Shown: one piece after another, positions 7,215-18,490 of the stretch
Layout: each line of letters opens with the position of its first letter
Numbering within the stretch: the first letter of the stretch is position 1
NCBI GenBank assembly: GCA_009786535.1
Contig: WQRX01000023.1
Span: 1-61,986 of the forward strand
DNA length: 61,986 bases
Direction of reading: 5' to 3'
From: Defluviitaleaceae bacterium
Lineage (GTDB): Bacteria > Bacillota > Clostridia > Lachnospirales > WQUN01
Made by a program: the position numbers and the translations under genes
The notes under the pieces: generated by a model
The model's input: only the letters and a program-made list of their open reading frames with translations
What the model was told of the DNA's origin: nothing
Databases searched by the model: none

Positions 7215-8210
7215 TTATTTATCCCCTTGTGCCGTCATGCGCGCGGGGTATACGTCCATATCCCAGTTTTTTTGCGGACCCTGCTGTAATTGATAGTACC
7301 CCCGCGCCGCTATCATTGCGGCATTATCCGTACACAGCACGGGGGTTGGCATATGTAATTGTAGGTTTGCGCTTGTGCACACATTCTCAAACTGTGCCCT
7401 AAGGGCACGGTTGCACGCAACGCCCCCCGCCAATGCCACCGCGTTATAACCAAATTTTTGCGCCGCATGTATGGTCTTTTCCGCCAGCACCTCTACTACG
7501 GCTTGTTGGAAGGATGCGGCTACGTCTGCGGCGTTAAAATTTTTATTCTTTGCCAAATACTGCATAACGGCGGTTTTTAACCCGCTAAAGCTAAACGAAA
7601 ATTCCCCCACTTTTGCACGCGGAAAGGCAATTGAATGTGGGTTGCCCTGCTGTGCAAGCTTATCCACCTGCGGCCCGCCCGGGAATGGCAAGCCCAGCAA
7701 CCGCGCTACCTTGTCAAAGGCTTCGCCCGCTGCATCGTCCATTGTACCGCCTAATACATGGTATACGTTATAGTCCCGCACCTCTATAAGAATCGTATGC
7801 CCGCCGGAAACAACCAGCGATAGGAACGGCGGCGCTAAATCATTCTCAAATAAATTGGCACATACGTGCCCTTCAATATGATGCACGCCTACCAGCGGCT
7901 TCCCTTGCGCGAAAGCAAGCCCCTTCGCGTAGTTTACGCCCACCAATAACGCGCCAACCAGCCCCGGACCGTTAGCCACGGCAAAGGCGTCTACCGCTTC
8001 CAATAAAATACCCGCCCGGGATAGGGCTTGTTCGGTAATATAACCGATTGCCTCTATATGGCGGCGGGCGGCAAGTTCGGGTACGACGCCGCCAAACGGC
8101 GCGTGTACCTCGGTTTGGGATGCAATGATGTTAGAAAGAATCCGCCGACCGTCTTTTACAACGGCGGCGGACGTTTCGTCACAGCTGGTTTCGATACCCA
8201 GAATAATCAT
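7215..8210 (-). CDS. tsaD: tRNA N6-adenosine threonylcarbamoyltransferase TsaD
   Basis: TsaD transfers the threonylcarbamoyl group to A37 of ANN-decoding tRNAs in the TsaBDE complex. The 331 residues are typical. Motifs are GIETSCDETSAAVV at the N-terminus, the metal-binding HHIEGH near residue 109, SGGHT and the C-terminal ALAGGVACN with DNAAMIA. It overlaps the anti-sigma gene upstream by 4 nt and is followed by mntP. Confidence 0.96.
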   Translation of the reverse strand: MIILGIETSCDETSAAVVKDGRRILSNIIASQTEVHAPFGGVVPELAARRHIEAIGYITEQALSRAGILLEAVDAFAVANGPGLVGALLVGVNYAKGLAFAQGKPLVGVHHIEGHVCANLFENDLAPPFLSLVVSGGHTILIEVRDYNVYHVLGGTMDDAAGEAFDKVARLLGLPFPGGPQVDKLAQQGNPHSIAFPRAKVGEFSFSFSGLKTAVMQYLAKNKNFNAADVAASFQQAVVEVLAEKTIHAAQKFGYNAVALAGGVACNRALRAQFENVCTSANLQLHMPTPVLCTDNAAMIAARGYYQLQQGPQKNWDMDVYPARMTAQGDK

Positions 8211-8740
8211 GCGTTGAAGCTTTTGTGCGGTGTATTTTCTCCACGGTGCAAGCCGTACAGCAAGCCCGCGATAACAACAGCAAATACCAATGCAACAATA
8301 CCGATGCCGGAATTAATGAGCGCTTCACTTACATAAATCTGATTAACCCACGCGAGTGCATCGTTAAAAATAACAGCGGCAGAAGCAAGCGCATTTTGCA
8401 GCGCCATTACCACTTCCCACTGCGGGTTAAATGCGAATAATAATGCAACGCCCATCACGATACCGCTTAACCCCCAGAGAATGCGCAGTCCCGCGCTTAC
8501 CGTTTCCGCAGGGGTTACTGCTTCCGCTTCAATGCGCGCCATTACCTGCGCGGTGAAATGTATCGGCGCTTCGTTCAATGCGGGCGCGGTGAGCAGCTCT
8601 GCCGCTTGGTCCATTAAAAGATACAACGTGCGGCACGGCTCGCATTGTAAAATGTGGGTTGCCAAATCCCGTGCATCGGCAGGCTTCAGCGTTTTTTCAA
8701 CGTAGTGCATCATGGCGAGTTCTGCTTTTGGGCAGTCCAT
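8207..8740 (-). CDS. anti-sigma factor with zinc-finger-like N-terminus and transmembrane segments
   Basis: The 177-residue protein starts at ATG 8740 behind aaggaag. The N-terminus has the H-x3-C-x2-C pattern of zinc-binding anti-sigma domains (HILQCEPCRTLYLLMDQA, about residues 28-45). Two hydrophobic helices follow (around 95-120 and 150-172). It lies 14 nt after an ECF sigma gene, supporting a role in holding that sigma factor at the membrane. Confidence 0.8.
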   Translation of the reverse strand: MDCPKAELAMMHYVEKTLKPADARDLATHILQCEPCRTLYLLMDQAAELLTAPALNEAPIHFTAQVMARIEAEAVTPAETVSAGLRILWGLSGIVMGVALLFAFNPQWEVVMALQNALASAAVIFNDALAWVNQIYVSEALINSGIGIVALVFAVVIAGLLYGLHRGENTPHKSFNA

Positions 8741-8754
8741 AATTACACTTCCTT

Positions 8755-9312
8755 TCATGTTCTGGCTTCCAGCATTTCCTTGAGCAGTTTGCGCCCGCGG
8801 AAGATGCGGTTTTTTACTTTGGAAAGCGGTTCACCTATTTTATCGGCAATTTCTTGATAACTCAAGTCCTCTTGGTGGTACAAGACCACGGGAATGCGGT
8901 ACATCTCGGGCAGGTCGCTTAATATTTTTTGTATGCGCTCGGTTTGTTCCTGCCGCAGGTACTGTGTTTCGGGGGAAGCCTCTGCAGGCATGTTTGCGCC
9001 TTCTGCCATGTGTGCTTCAAAAGGCACGGTTTCCGCTTTTTTCTTGCGGTGCTGGTCTATAATATGATTACCCGTAATGCGCATTACCCACGTGCTAAAC
9101 TTAAAAGCGGGGCTATAGCTGCGCAAATTTTTGTAAATTTTTAGAAAAACGTCCTGCGCGTAGTCGTTGGCTTCTTCGGTATCACGGATTTGCCGCAGGA
9201 TAATCGAATACACCAAGTTCTTGTACCGATTAATAAGTTCGGCAAAGCTGTCTTGGCTTCCGTGTAAGCAAGATTCGATGAGTTCCATGTCGGTGCGCAG
9301 GTCTTTTTGCAT
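8755..9312 (-). CDS. ECF-type RNA polymerase sigma factor (SigW-like)
   Basis: The protein has 185 residues. Region 2 is DSFAELINRYKNLVYSI, then AQDVFLKIYKNL and FSTWVMRITGNHIIDQHRK; region 4 is LPEMYRIPVVLYHQEDLSYQEIADKIGEPLSKVKNRIFRGRKLL. The start at 9312 follows cgaggagtagccc. With the downstream anti-sigma gene it forms the second ECF module of the window; target promoters cannot be read from the sequence. Confidence 0.92.
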   Translation of the reverse strand: MQKDLRTDMELIESCLHGSQDSFAELINRYKNLVYSIILRQIRDTEEANDYAQDVFLKIYKNLRSYSPAFKFSTWVMRITGNHIIDQHRKKKAETVPFEAHMAEGANMPAEASPETQYLRQEQTERIQKILSDLPEMYRIPVVLYHQEDLSYQEIADKIGEPLSKVKNRIFRGRKLLKEMLEART

Positions 9313-9315
9313 GGG

Positions 9316-10236
9316 CTACTCCTCGGTAAATTTTAGTGTTTTTGTAAGCCTATCCTTCCCCGTGCGTGTGTTTTCGAACACAGCCGTAGCGTGGGAAAGA
9401 TAATTAAACGGGTCGGGCAACGCGGGGCTAAAATGGGTAAGCCACAGCTCGCGGGCATTTGCCTTCTTTGCAATTTCCGCCGCTTCTTTGAAGCTCATGT
9501 GCATATGCGCGGCGGCTTTTGCTTGTTTCTCGGGGTCGCCGTACAGCCCTTCGCAGATGAATAAATCTGCCTCCCGTGCGAAGTCGGGCAAGGCTGCAAC
9601 GGGGCGCGTATCGGTACAAAAAACCAACTTTAACCCCTTGCGCGGTGCGCCAAGCACCATGTCTGACGTAAAGGTCTTACCTTCATATACGATAGTTGCG
9701 TCATTTTGTTTTTGCAACGGTCCCCAAAGTTTTAGGGGAATGTTTTGCGCCTTTGCCCGCTCGGGGTCAAATTTGCCGCGGCGTAACAGTTCAATGCTGT
9801 ACGCGAAGCAAAGTGCGCGGTGGTTTAGCGGCAGCGTGTGTATGCGCAGCATTCCCTCTTCGTAAGCCCTTGAATTATTTTTATCCAGTTCGTTAAACAC
9901 CAGCGGAAAGGGCAAATCCTGCGCGATAATACACAAACTTTTCACGATTTTCTCCAGCCCCGGAGGACCGAATAATTGAAGCGGCTCGGCGCGCTCGGCA
10001 TTCGCCATGGTAAGCAAAAGCCCGGGCAAGCCCGAAATATGGTCGCCATGGAAGTGCGTAAAGCAAATCATATCAATTTGCTTAAACCCCCAGCCCAACA
10101 TACGAAGGGATACCTGTGTGCCTTCGCCGCAGTCGAAGAGCATCATACGCCCGTTTACGCGGCACAGCATAGAGGATAAAAAACGACCGGGCAGAGGCAT
10201 CATGCCTCCTGTACCTACCAACGCTACATCAATCAT
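9316..10236 (-). CDS. rnz: ribonuclease Z
   Basis: RNase Z cuts the 3' trailer from tRNA precursors lacking encoded CCA. The metallo-beta-lactamase motif is FTHFHGDHISGLPGLL (about 58-73), and the C-terminal LTHFSP supplies a further metal ligand. From ATG 10236 the protein has 306 residues, the normal size; an upstream extension to 10296 adds unrelated sequence. It sits 3 nt upstream of the ECF sigma gene. Confidence 0.93.
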   Translation of the reverse strand: MIDVALVGTGGMMPLPGRFLSSMLCRVNGRMMLFDCGEGTQVSLRMLGWGFKQIDMICFTHFHGDHISGLPGLLLTMANAERAEPLQLFGPPGLEKIVKSLCIIAQDLPFPLVFNELDKNNSRAYEEGMLRIHTLPLNHRALCFAYSIELLRRGKFDPERAKAQNIPLKLWGPLQKQNDATIVYEGKTFTSDMVLGAPRKGLKLVFCTDTRPVAALPDFAREADLFICEGLYGDPEKQAKAAAHMHMSFKEAAEIAKKANARELWLTHFSPALPDPFNYLSHATAVFENTRTGKDRLTKTLKFTEE

Positions 10237-10246
10237 ATGCGCGCCT

Positions 10247-13411
<3,165 letters not shown>

Positions 13412-13419
13412 TCAATAAA

Positions 13420-13992
13420 TTATTGCAGCGTAAATGCACCGCGAACCATAATCCATGCATTTGTGCTGGTTACGCGCACGCCGCGTCCGTCGGTGGCGGG
13501 GGCAATAAGCAAGTTATTGGTGGGCACAGTTTGCCCGTTTACCAAGTCGCTGCCGCTTGTGGCATTTACCAAGCCGTTTGCGCCCGCTACAACTACGGTT
13601 GTACCTGCGCGTACAATAACTTCTGTTCCGTTTTCCATGATAAGGGTTTGCCCGTTTTGCGGGTTAATTGCCGTCCAGCCCAGCGCGTGTGAGCCGCCTG
13701 CTTCTAAGTGATGCATTACATCTTGAAAGATAGTGGCGGCTATGGCTTGCAGGTCCCATGGCTGGTGCTGTGTGCCGCCCGAAAAATAACCGCCGTCTGC
13801 CATGCCGCGCAGCAGCTGTACCTCTGCCCACAACGCATCGAAGCGTTCGTCTACATAACGGCGGGTAACGAGGGGGTCGTTTGCGTCGCCCGGCTGGGCT
13901 TGTACCACGTGGCGCAAATGCGGGAACGCAGCAACGCTGATAAGTAAGGCTACGGCGATAACGGCGATGAGGGTGTTTGCTCTTTGCTTCAT
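13420..13992 (-). CDS. exported conserved protein of unknown function
   Basis: The 190-residue protein has an N-terminal membrane anchor or signal (about residues 8-27), then GDANDPLVTRRYVDERFDAL and a coiled-coil-like stretch. The C-terminal half has the pattern NGQTLIMENGTEVIVRAG ... LVNGQTVPTNNLLIAP ... DGRGVRV ... WIMVRG. This architecture occurs in uncharacterised exported proteins of Clostridia and Bacilli. ATG 13992 follows aaaggagtgcatt. It is followed on the same strand by lacZ after 23 nt. Confidence 0.7.
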   Translation of the reverse strand: MKQRANTLIAVIAVALLISVAAFPHLRHVVQAQPGDANDPLVTRRYVDERFDALWAEVQLLRGMADGGYFSGGTQHQPWDLQAIAATIFQDVMHHLEAGGSHALGWTAINPQNGQTLIMENGTEVIVRAGTTVVVAGANGLVNATSGSDLVNGQTVPTNNLLIAPATDGRGVRVTSTNAWIMVRGAFTLQ

Positions 13993-14019
13993 TTTTAATG
14001 CACTCCTTTGGGGTGTATG

Positions 14020-14967
14020 TTATTGGGGGATTTGGTGTAACAAATCCTCCATTTCAACCACGGTTTTGGCTTGATTTATTTTGTGGCGAAGCTGTGCCGA
14101 ACCGGGCATTCCCTTAGTATACCATGAAAGATGCTTGCGCATTTCCTCGATGCGTGCGCCTTTGCGCTTGGCTACGGCGTGCAGGTGGGCTACTGCGGTT
14201 GCAATAATTTCTCCCCTTGCCGGCGGGGGCGGGAGCGCGCCGGTTTCCAAGGCACGCACCGTGCGGGAAAAGAGCCACGGGTTACCCATGGCACCACGCG
14301 CTATCATAATGCCGTCACATGTACTATTTTGCAAGCGGTTTAGCGCATCTTCGGGCGCAAAAATGTCCCCGTTGCCAATTACGGGGACATGCAGTGCCGC
14401 CTTAACGGCGGCGATATCGTCCCAATTTGCTTCGCCCGAATAATATTGGTCGCGGGTGCGGCCGTGTACGATAACCAGCGCCGCACCGCTTTCCTGCGCC
14501 GCGCGGGCTACTTCTACACAGTTTTTGGTAGTGGGTGTCCAGCCTAAGCGGATTTTTACGGTGACAGGGCGCGTTGTTGCTTTTATCGAGGCTTCAACCA
14601 ACCGCCCTACTAACTTTGGGTCTTTCATGAGTGCCGCGCCATCGCCGTTGTTTACGATTTTTGGCATGGGGCAACCCATGTTTATGTTTACAATTTCGAA
14701 GGGCGTATCCGCCAATTTTTCAATGGCTTGCGCCATTATCTCGGGCTCGTGCCCAAATAATTGCACCGCCCACGGGTGAATATTTTCATTTTCCAGCAAG
14801 CGGTAAGTATTTTTGTTGCCGTATACCAAGCTTTTTGCGCTCACCATTTCGGAAAACGTTAGCCCTGCGCCGTGCTGTGCTACCAGCGTGCGGAAGGTAC
14901 AATCCGTTATACCCGCCATGGGCGCCATAAATAAATTGTTGGGAATTGTCACATTTCCAATTTGCAA
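14020..14967 (-). CDS. dusB: tRNA-dihydrouridine synthase DusB
   Basis: This flavoenzyme reduces uridine in the D-loop of tRNA. The 315-residue TIM-barrel protein shows LFMAPMAGITDCTFR (about 12-26), the catalytic cysteine in NINMGCPMPKI, VKIRLGW, HGRTRDQYYSG and GNGDIF. The start is TTG 14967, the only sensible start in frame, behind a ggag site; translation begins directly at the conserved N-terminus. It is probably co-transcribed with the exported protein gene downstream. Confidence 0.93.
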   Translation of the reverse strand: MQIGNVTIPNNLFMAPMAGITDCTFRTLVAQHGAGLTFSEMVSAKSLVYGNKNTYRLLENENIHPWAVQLFGHEPEIMAQAIEKLADTPFEIVNINMGCPMPKIVNNGDGAALMKDPKLVGRLVEASIKATTRPVTVKIRLGWTPTTKNCVEVARAAQESGAALVIVHGRTRDQYYSGEANWDDIAAVKAALHVPVIGNGDIFAPEDALNRLQNSTCDGIMIARGAMGNPWLFSRTVRALETGALPPPPARGEIIATAVAHLHAVAKRKGARIEEMRKHLSWYTKGMPGSAQLRHKINQAKTVVEMEDLLHQIPQ

Positions 14968-15003
14968 GGCGAATCACGCTCCGACGTGAAGCGTACCATT
15001 TAT

Positions 15004-15762
15004 TTACTTGCCAATCAAGCCATACAATTTTTCCATCGCGTCGTGCAGTCCGCCAACTGAGTCGATTAACCCCTCCTGCACCGCTTCCTCACCGATGAGA
15101 ATTGTGCCTACGTCTTGCGCAAGTTGGGTTGCGTCCATCATTAATTTCTTCAAGCGTTCGTTGGAAATGCGGGAATGCGCGGTAATAAAATCCTCCACTC
15201 GCTCTTGGGTTTTTTGAAAATAATCATAGGTTTGCGGCGCGCCCACAATGGTGCCGTTCATGCGGATTGGGTGTATGGTCATGGTGGCGGAGGGCGCGAT
15301 AAACGAATAATTTGCCGCAACCGCTAAGGGAACGCCAATGGAATGCCCGCCCCCTAATACCAGCGAAACGGTAGGCTTGCCAAGGTGCGCAATCAATTCG
15401 GAGAGTGCCAGCCCCGCTTCCACATCGCCGCCCATGGTGTTTAGCAAAATAAGCAGCCCGTCAACCTCGGTATTTTCTGCACACATCACGAGCTGGGGTA
15501 TCACATGCTCGTACTTAGTCGCCTTGTTGGTGGGCGGAAGCACCACATGCCCTTCCACCTGCCCCACAATGGTAAGGAATTGAATTGTGCCGCGGGGGTT
15601 GCCCTCACGCGGGGGCGGCATGGTTGCCTCGGGCTGCGGGGGGTCTGCGGGTTCGGCGACGTCTTGATTTTCGGGTTCTTCATCAGAAGCTACAGCAAGG
15701 CGGGGGAAGGTGCGCACCGTTCCGTTATAGGCAGGAATGGCGAAATTATTGTAATTTTTCAT
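15004..15762 (-). CDS. ClpP/TepA-like serine protease
   Basis: The 252-residue protein starts at ATG 15762 behind ctaggagctttt. The first about 75 residues are acidic and proline-rich and probably disordered. The ClpP-fold follows (about 80-250) with nucleophile motif GGGHSIGVPL and active histidine in TMTIHPIRMNG. It resembles the translocation-enhancing TepA proteases of sporulating Firmicutes rather than housekeeping ClpP. No transmembrane segment is visible. The gap to the divergent ABC operon (15763-15956) shows no gene. Confidence 0.8.
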   Translation of the reverse strand: MKNYNNFAIPAYNGTVRTFPRLAVASDEEPENQDVAEPADPPQPEATMPPPREGNPRGTIQFLTIVGQVEGHVVLPPTNKATKYEHVIPQLVMCAENTEVDGLLILLNTMGGDVEAGLALSELIAHLGKPTVSLVLGGGHSIGVPLAVAANYSFIAPSATMTIHPIRMNGTIVGAPQTYDYFQKTQERVEDFITAHSRISNERLKKLMMDATQLAQDVGTILIGEEAVQEGLIDSVGGLHDAMEKLYGLIGK

Positions 15763-15956
15763 ATAAAAGCTCCTAGGGGACTGTATCAATCGACTAATAC
15801 AGTCCTGTCCAATGATTTATCGCTTGCTATATTCTTAACCCCTATGGAAAATTTATTCAAAACCATTACATTTGTCACTATTCCCCCCTTACACATCGTG
15901 GCATAATTGCCTTGCAAGTGAGGGAAATAAAAAAATACGAAAGGGCGGTTTTTATT

Positions 15957-16895
15957 ATGTTAGCAACCATGAAAAATGTAGTGAAGCGTTATGGTAACTT
16001 TATGGCGCTGGACCATCTGGATTTGAATGTGGCAGAGGGGGAGATTTTGGGCTTGCTTGGGCCAAACGGCGCAGGCAAGACCACGGCAATTCGTTCCCTG
16101 TGCGGGTTAATTGGCTTCGATAGCGGCGATATTAACGTGTTTGGGCAAAAGCAACACGTAAATAATCTGGAAATTAAGCGCCGCATGGGTATTGTTACCC
16201 AGGAAATTACGGTTTTCCAAGACCTAAACGCCATTGAGAATTTACGCTATTTCGGCGCGTTGTATGGCTTGCGGGGCAGCGAGCTGGAAAGCAACGTAGC
16301 CCGGGTGCTGGAATTTATCGGCCTTACCGACCGCGCCAAAAAACGCCCCAAGACCTTTTCAGGGGGGATGCAACGTCGCTTAAACATCGGCTGTGCGCTG
16401 GTTCACCGCCCCAAGCTGCTGATTATGGACGAACCCACCGTAGGCATAGACCCCCAGTCCCGCAACCATATCTTGGAATCTGTTCGCACCATTGCCGGGG
16501 AAGGCACGACGGTTATCTACACCACCCATTACATGGAAGAAGTAGAAGCCGTCTGCAACCGCATCGCCATTATGGACAGCGGGCGGGTTATTGCGGAGGG
16601 GACCAAGGACGAGCTGGTAAGCAAAATCCACCACGAGGACAATATTAAAATGACGGCGAACATGGCTTCCGACGGCTTGACGGCAGACATTAAAGCCATC
16701 GCAGGGGTAAAGGACGTAGTGGTAAACGGGAACGACTATGTAATCACTTCTTCCGCGGAAAGCGGCAACGTGAATAGAATTATGGAAATTGCCATGCGCC
16801 ACGGGGGCATTGCCAACATTACGGCGGCAAAACCCAACTTAGAGGACGTATTCTTAACATTAACGGGCAAATGCCTGAGAGATGGGGATGAATAA
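15957..16895 (+). CDS. ABC-2 type transporter ATP-binding protein
   Basis: The 312-residue ATPase has Walker A GPNGAGKTT (about 36-44), Q-loop VTQEITVFQDL, signature FSGGMQRRLNIG, Walker B LLIMDEPTVGID and the switch histidine in YTTHYMEE. The C-terminal extension (about 225-310) is typical of drug or lipid exporters of the ABC-2 class. ATG 15957 is chosen because aaagggcgg precedes it. The two permease genes follow with overlaps, forming an operon with the receptor and two-component genes further on. Confidence 0.93.
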   Translation: MLATMKNVVKRYGNFMALDHLDLNVAEGEILGLLGPNGAGKTTAIRSLCGLIGFDSGDINVFGQKQHVNNLEIKRRMGIVTQEITVFQDLNAIENLRYFGALYGLRGSELESNVARVLEFIGLTDRAKKRPKTFSGGMQRRLNIGCALVHRPKLLIMDEPTVGIDPQSRNHILESVRTIAGEGTTVIYTTHYMEEVEAVCNRIAIMDSGRVIAEGTKDELVSKIHHEDNIKMTANMASDGLTADIKAIAGVKDVVVNGNDYVITSSAESGNVNRIMEIAMRHGGIANITAAKPNLEDVFLTLTGKCLRDGDE

Positions 16896-17697
16896 TATGA
16901 TGACGATTATTAAGCATTACTTGAAGCGTTCGCTGATTGAACCCATTGGCATTGCGATTTACATCGTTGCCCCGCTGGTATTTGTAGGGCTTATCGCGGT
17001 TATGAACCAGTACAATATAGAGGAAGGCGCAATAACCCTCATGGCTAACGGTACGGATTTAAATGTTGGCAACAATCTGGTGATTAACATGCTTATGTTC
17101 CAATTTATGGGCATATTGCTAGTGGTTGACCCGCTGTTTAGGGACTTGAAGTATGATATGCGCTGGCGTTTGCTTTCCGCACCCGTGCCTTCGGTAAAAT
17201 TTGTGTTTGGTTGTATGTGGGGGCATTATGTGTTTGCGCTGGCGGCGGGCGCGTTGCTGCTTATCGGCGGGTTTTTTATGAACAGTTATATGTTTAATCC
17301 TTTTGTTTTGGCGGCGGCACTTGCCTTGGTTGCCTTAATTGCTATGCTGTTTGGCACATTATTTTTCTACCTATTTAAGAAAATGGCGATACCTAACACA
17401 CTGGGTACGGTTATTTCCTTTGGTATGTCCATTTTGTTTGGCGTAATGGTGTCGGTAGATTTGCCCACCCCATTACATTATTTTGGGCAGTATGGCACAC
17501 CCTTTGCATGGGCGTTACGGGCAATTATCTATTCGTCGGAAGAAGCGTCTGCGATATTGTCCTCTCCCAATATTACTATGTTTGAAACCTTTGACGGCGG
17601 TATGACGGGCGTGATGATGAACTTGGGCTTCCTTGCGGCGTTTGCGGCGGTGCTTGCGGTAATTGTAGTAATTGTGAGTAGGAGGAAAGCGATATGA
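16882..17697 (+). CDS. ABC-2 type transporter permease
   Basis: The 271-residue integral membrane protein has six predicted helices and the ABC-2 layout: one N-terminal helix (about 20-40), an extracytoplasmic loop, then five helices. It overlaps the ATPase gene by 14 nt and the next permease by 4 nt. Several ATG codons lie within 15 nt of the start (16882, 16888, 16897), so the exact start is uncertain. The substrate is unknown. Confidence 0.88.
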   Translation: MGMNNMMTIIKHYLKRSLIEPIGIAIYIVAPLVFVGLIAVMNQYNIEEGAITLMANGTDLNVGNNLVINMLMFQFMGILLVVDPLFRDLKYDMRWRLLSAPVPSVKFVFGCMWGHYVFALAAGALLLIGGFFMNSYMFNPFVLAAALALVALIAMLFGTLFFYLFKKMAIPNTLGTVISFGMSILFGVMVSVDLPTPLHYFGQYGTPFAWALRAIIYSSEEASAILSSPNITMFETFDGGMTGVMMNLGFLAAFAAVLAVIVVIVSRRKAI

Positions 17698-18386
17698 CCA
17701 TATTCAAATATGCGTTAAAGCGGGCTTTAATGAAGCCCGCTACGCTGGTGTCAAACTGCGTGCTGCCCTTGGTGTTTATTATTCTTATGCGTGACGGGTT
17801 TAACATGGATGGCGGGCGAGGGTTTTCTATGCTGGCGTTTCTGCTTATGTTTGGCGCGTTTATGATGGCGGGCAGTATTCAGGCGGATAAGCTGGACGGC
17901 GTAACCATTCGCATTTTGGCGGGGCCTATTACCTTCCGCACGTACTTGATGCAAAATTTCTTTGCGGGGCTTGTGCCTACGGTGGTTTTGCTTCTTATTA
18001 TCGGCGGGATAGGTATGGGGCTGCATGGTTGGACACTGCCCTTCGCAGGGGCGGTTATTATTTGCTTCACCTTGCTTTCCGCCACCATGATTGGTTTATC
18101 CTTTGTATGGGCGGTGCTTTTCAAAGATAAGGAAGCAAGCCTTGTTGCCTTTACGCTGATTGTTATGCTAATGGGTATGCTGGGCGGTTTAATGATACCT
18201 ATGAGTACCATGCCTGCGGTGCTGCGTAATATTGGCGCAATTTTTCCACCCCATTGGGCGGCGCGGGGCTTGGAGGAATTGGTGACTTACGGTACATTTA
18301 CCACACAGTATTGGGTTAGCATGGCGGCACTGGTGTTGTTTGCCGTGGTTTTACTGCTGTATGGAAGCAAACGGCGGATTGCATAA
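17694..18386 (+). CDS. ABC-2 type transporter permease
   Basis: The 230-residue membrane protein is the second half of a heterodimeric exporter with the preceding permease. Helices are visible around 20-40, 45-65, 90-115, 120-150, 155-175 and 208-226. The start overlaps the upstream stop (ATGA). About 100 nt of AT-rich sequence separate it from the chemoreceptor gene. Confidence 0.88.
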   Translation: MTIFKYALKRALMKPATLVSNCVLPLVFIILMRDGFNMDGGRGFSMLAFLLMFGAFMMAGSIQADKLDGVTIRILAGPITFRTYLMQNFFAGLVPTVVLLLIIGGIGMGLHGWTLPFAGAVIICFTLLSATMIGLSFVWAVLFKDKEASLVAFTLIVMLMGMLGGLMIPMSTMPAVLRNIGAIFPPHWAARGLEELVTYGTFTTQYWVSMAALVLFAVVLLLYGSKRRIA

Positions 18387-18423
18387 GTTTTTGTTATAAA
18401 TCTGTTGATTTTTTGTTAAAAAT

Positions 18424-18451
18424 TTGTATTTATTAGTTTTTATGATATGAT
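18424..18451 (+). promoter_or_regulatory. possible promoter of the chemoreceptor gene
   Basis: TTGTAT, a 16-nt spacer and TATGAT lie about 40 nt before the methyl-accepting protein start in an AT-rich gap, so the receptor may be expressed independently of the upstream transporter. Confidence 0.45.
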
Positions 18452-18490
18452 GTGGGCATGTAACAAATACACAATTGGTGGAGGTAGTTA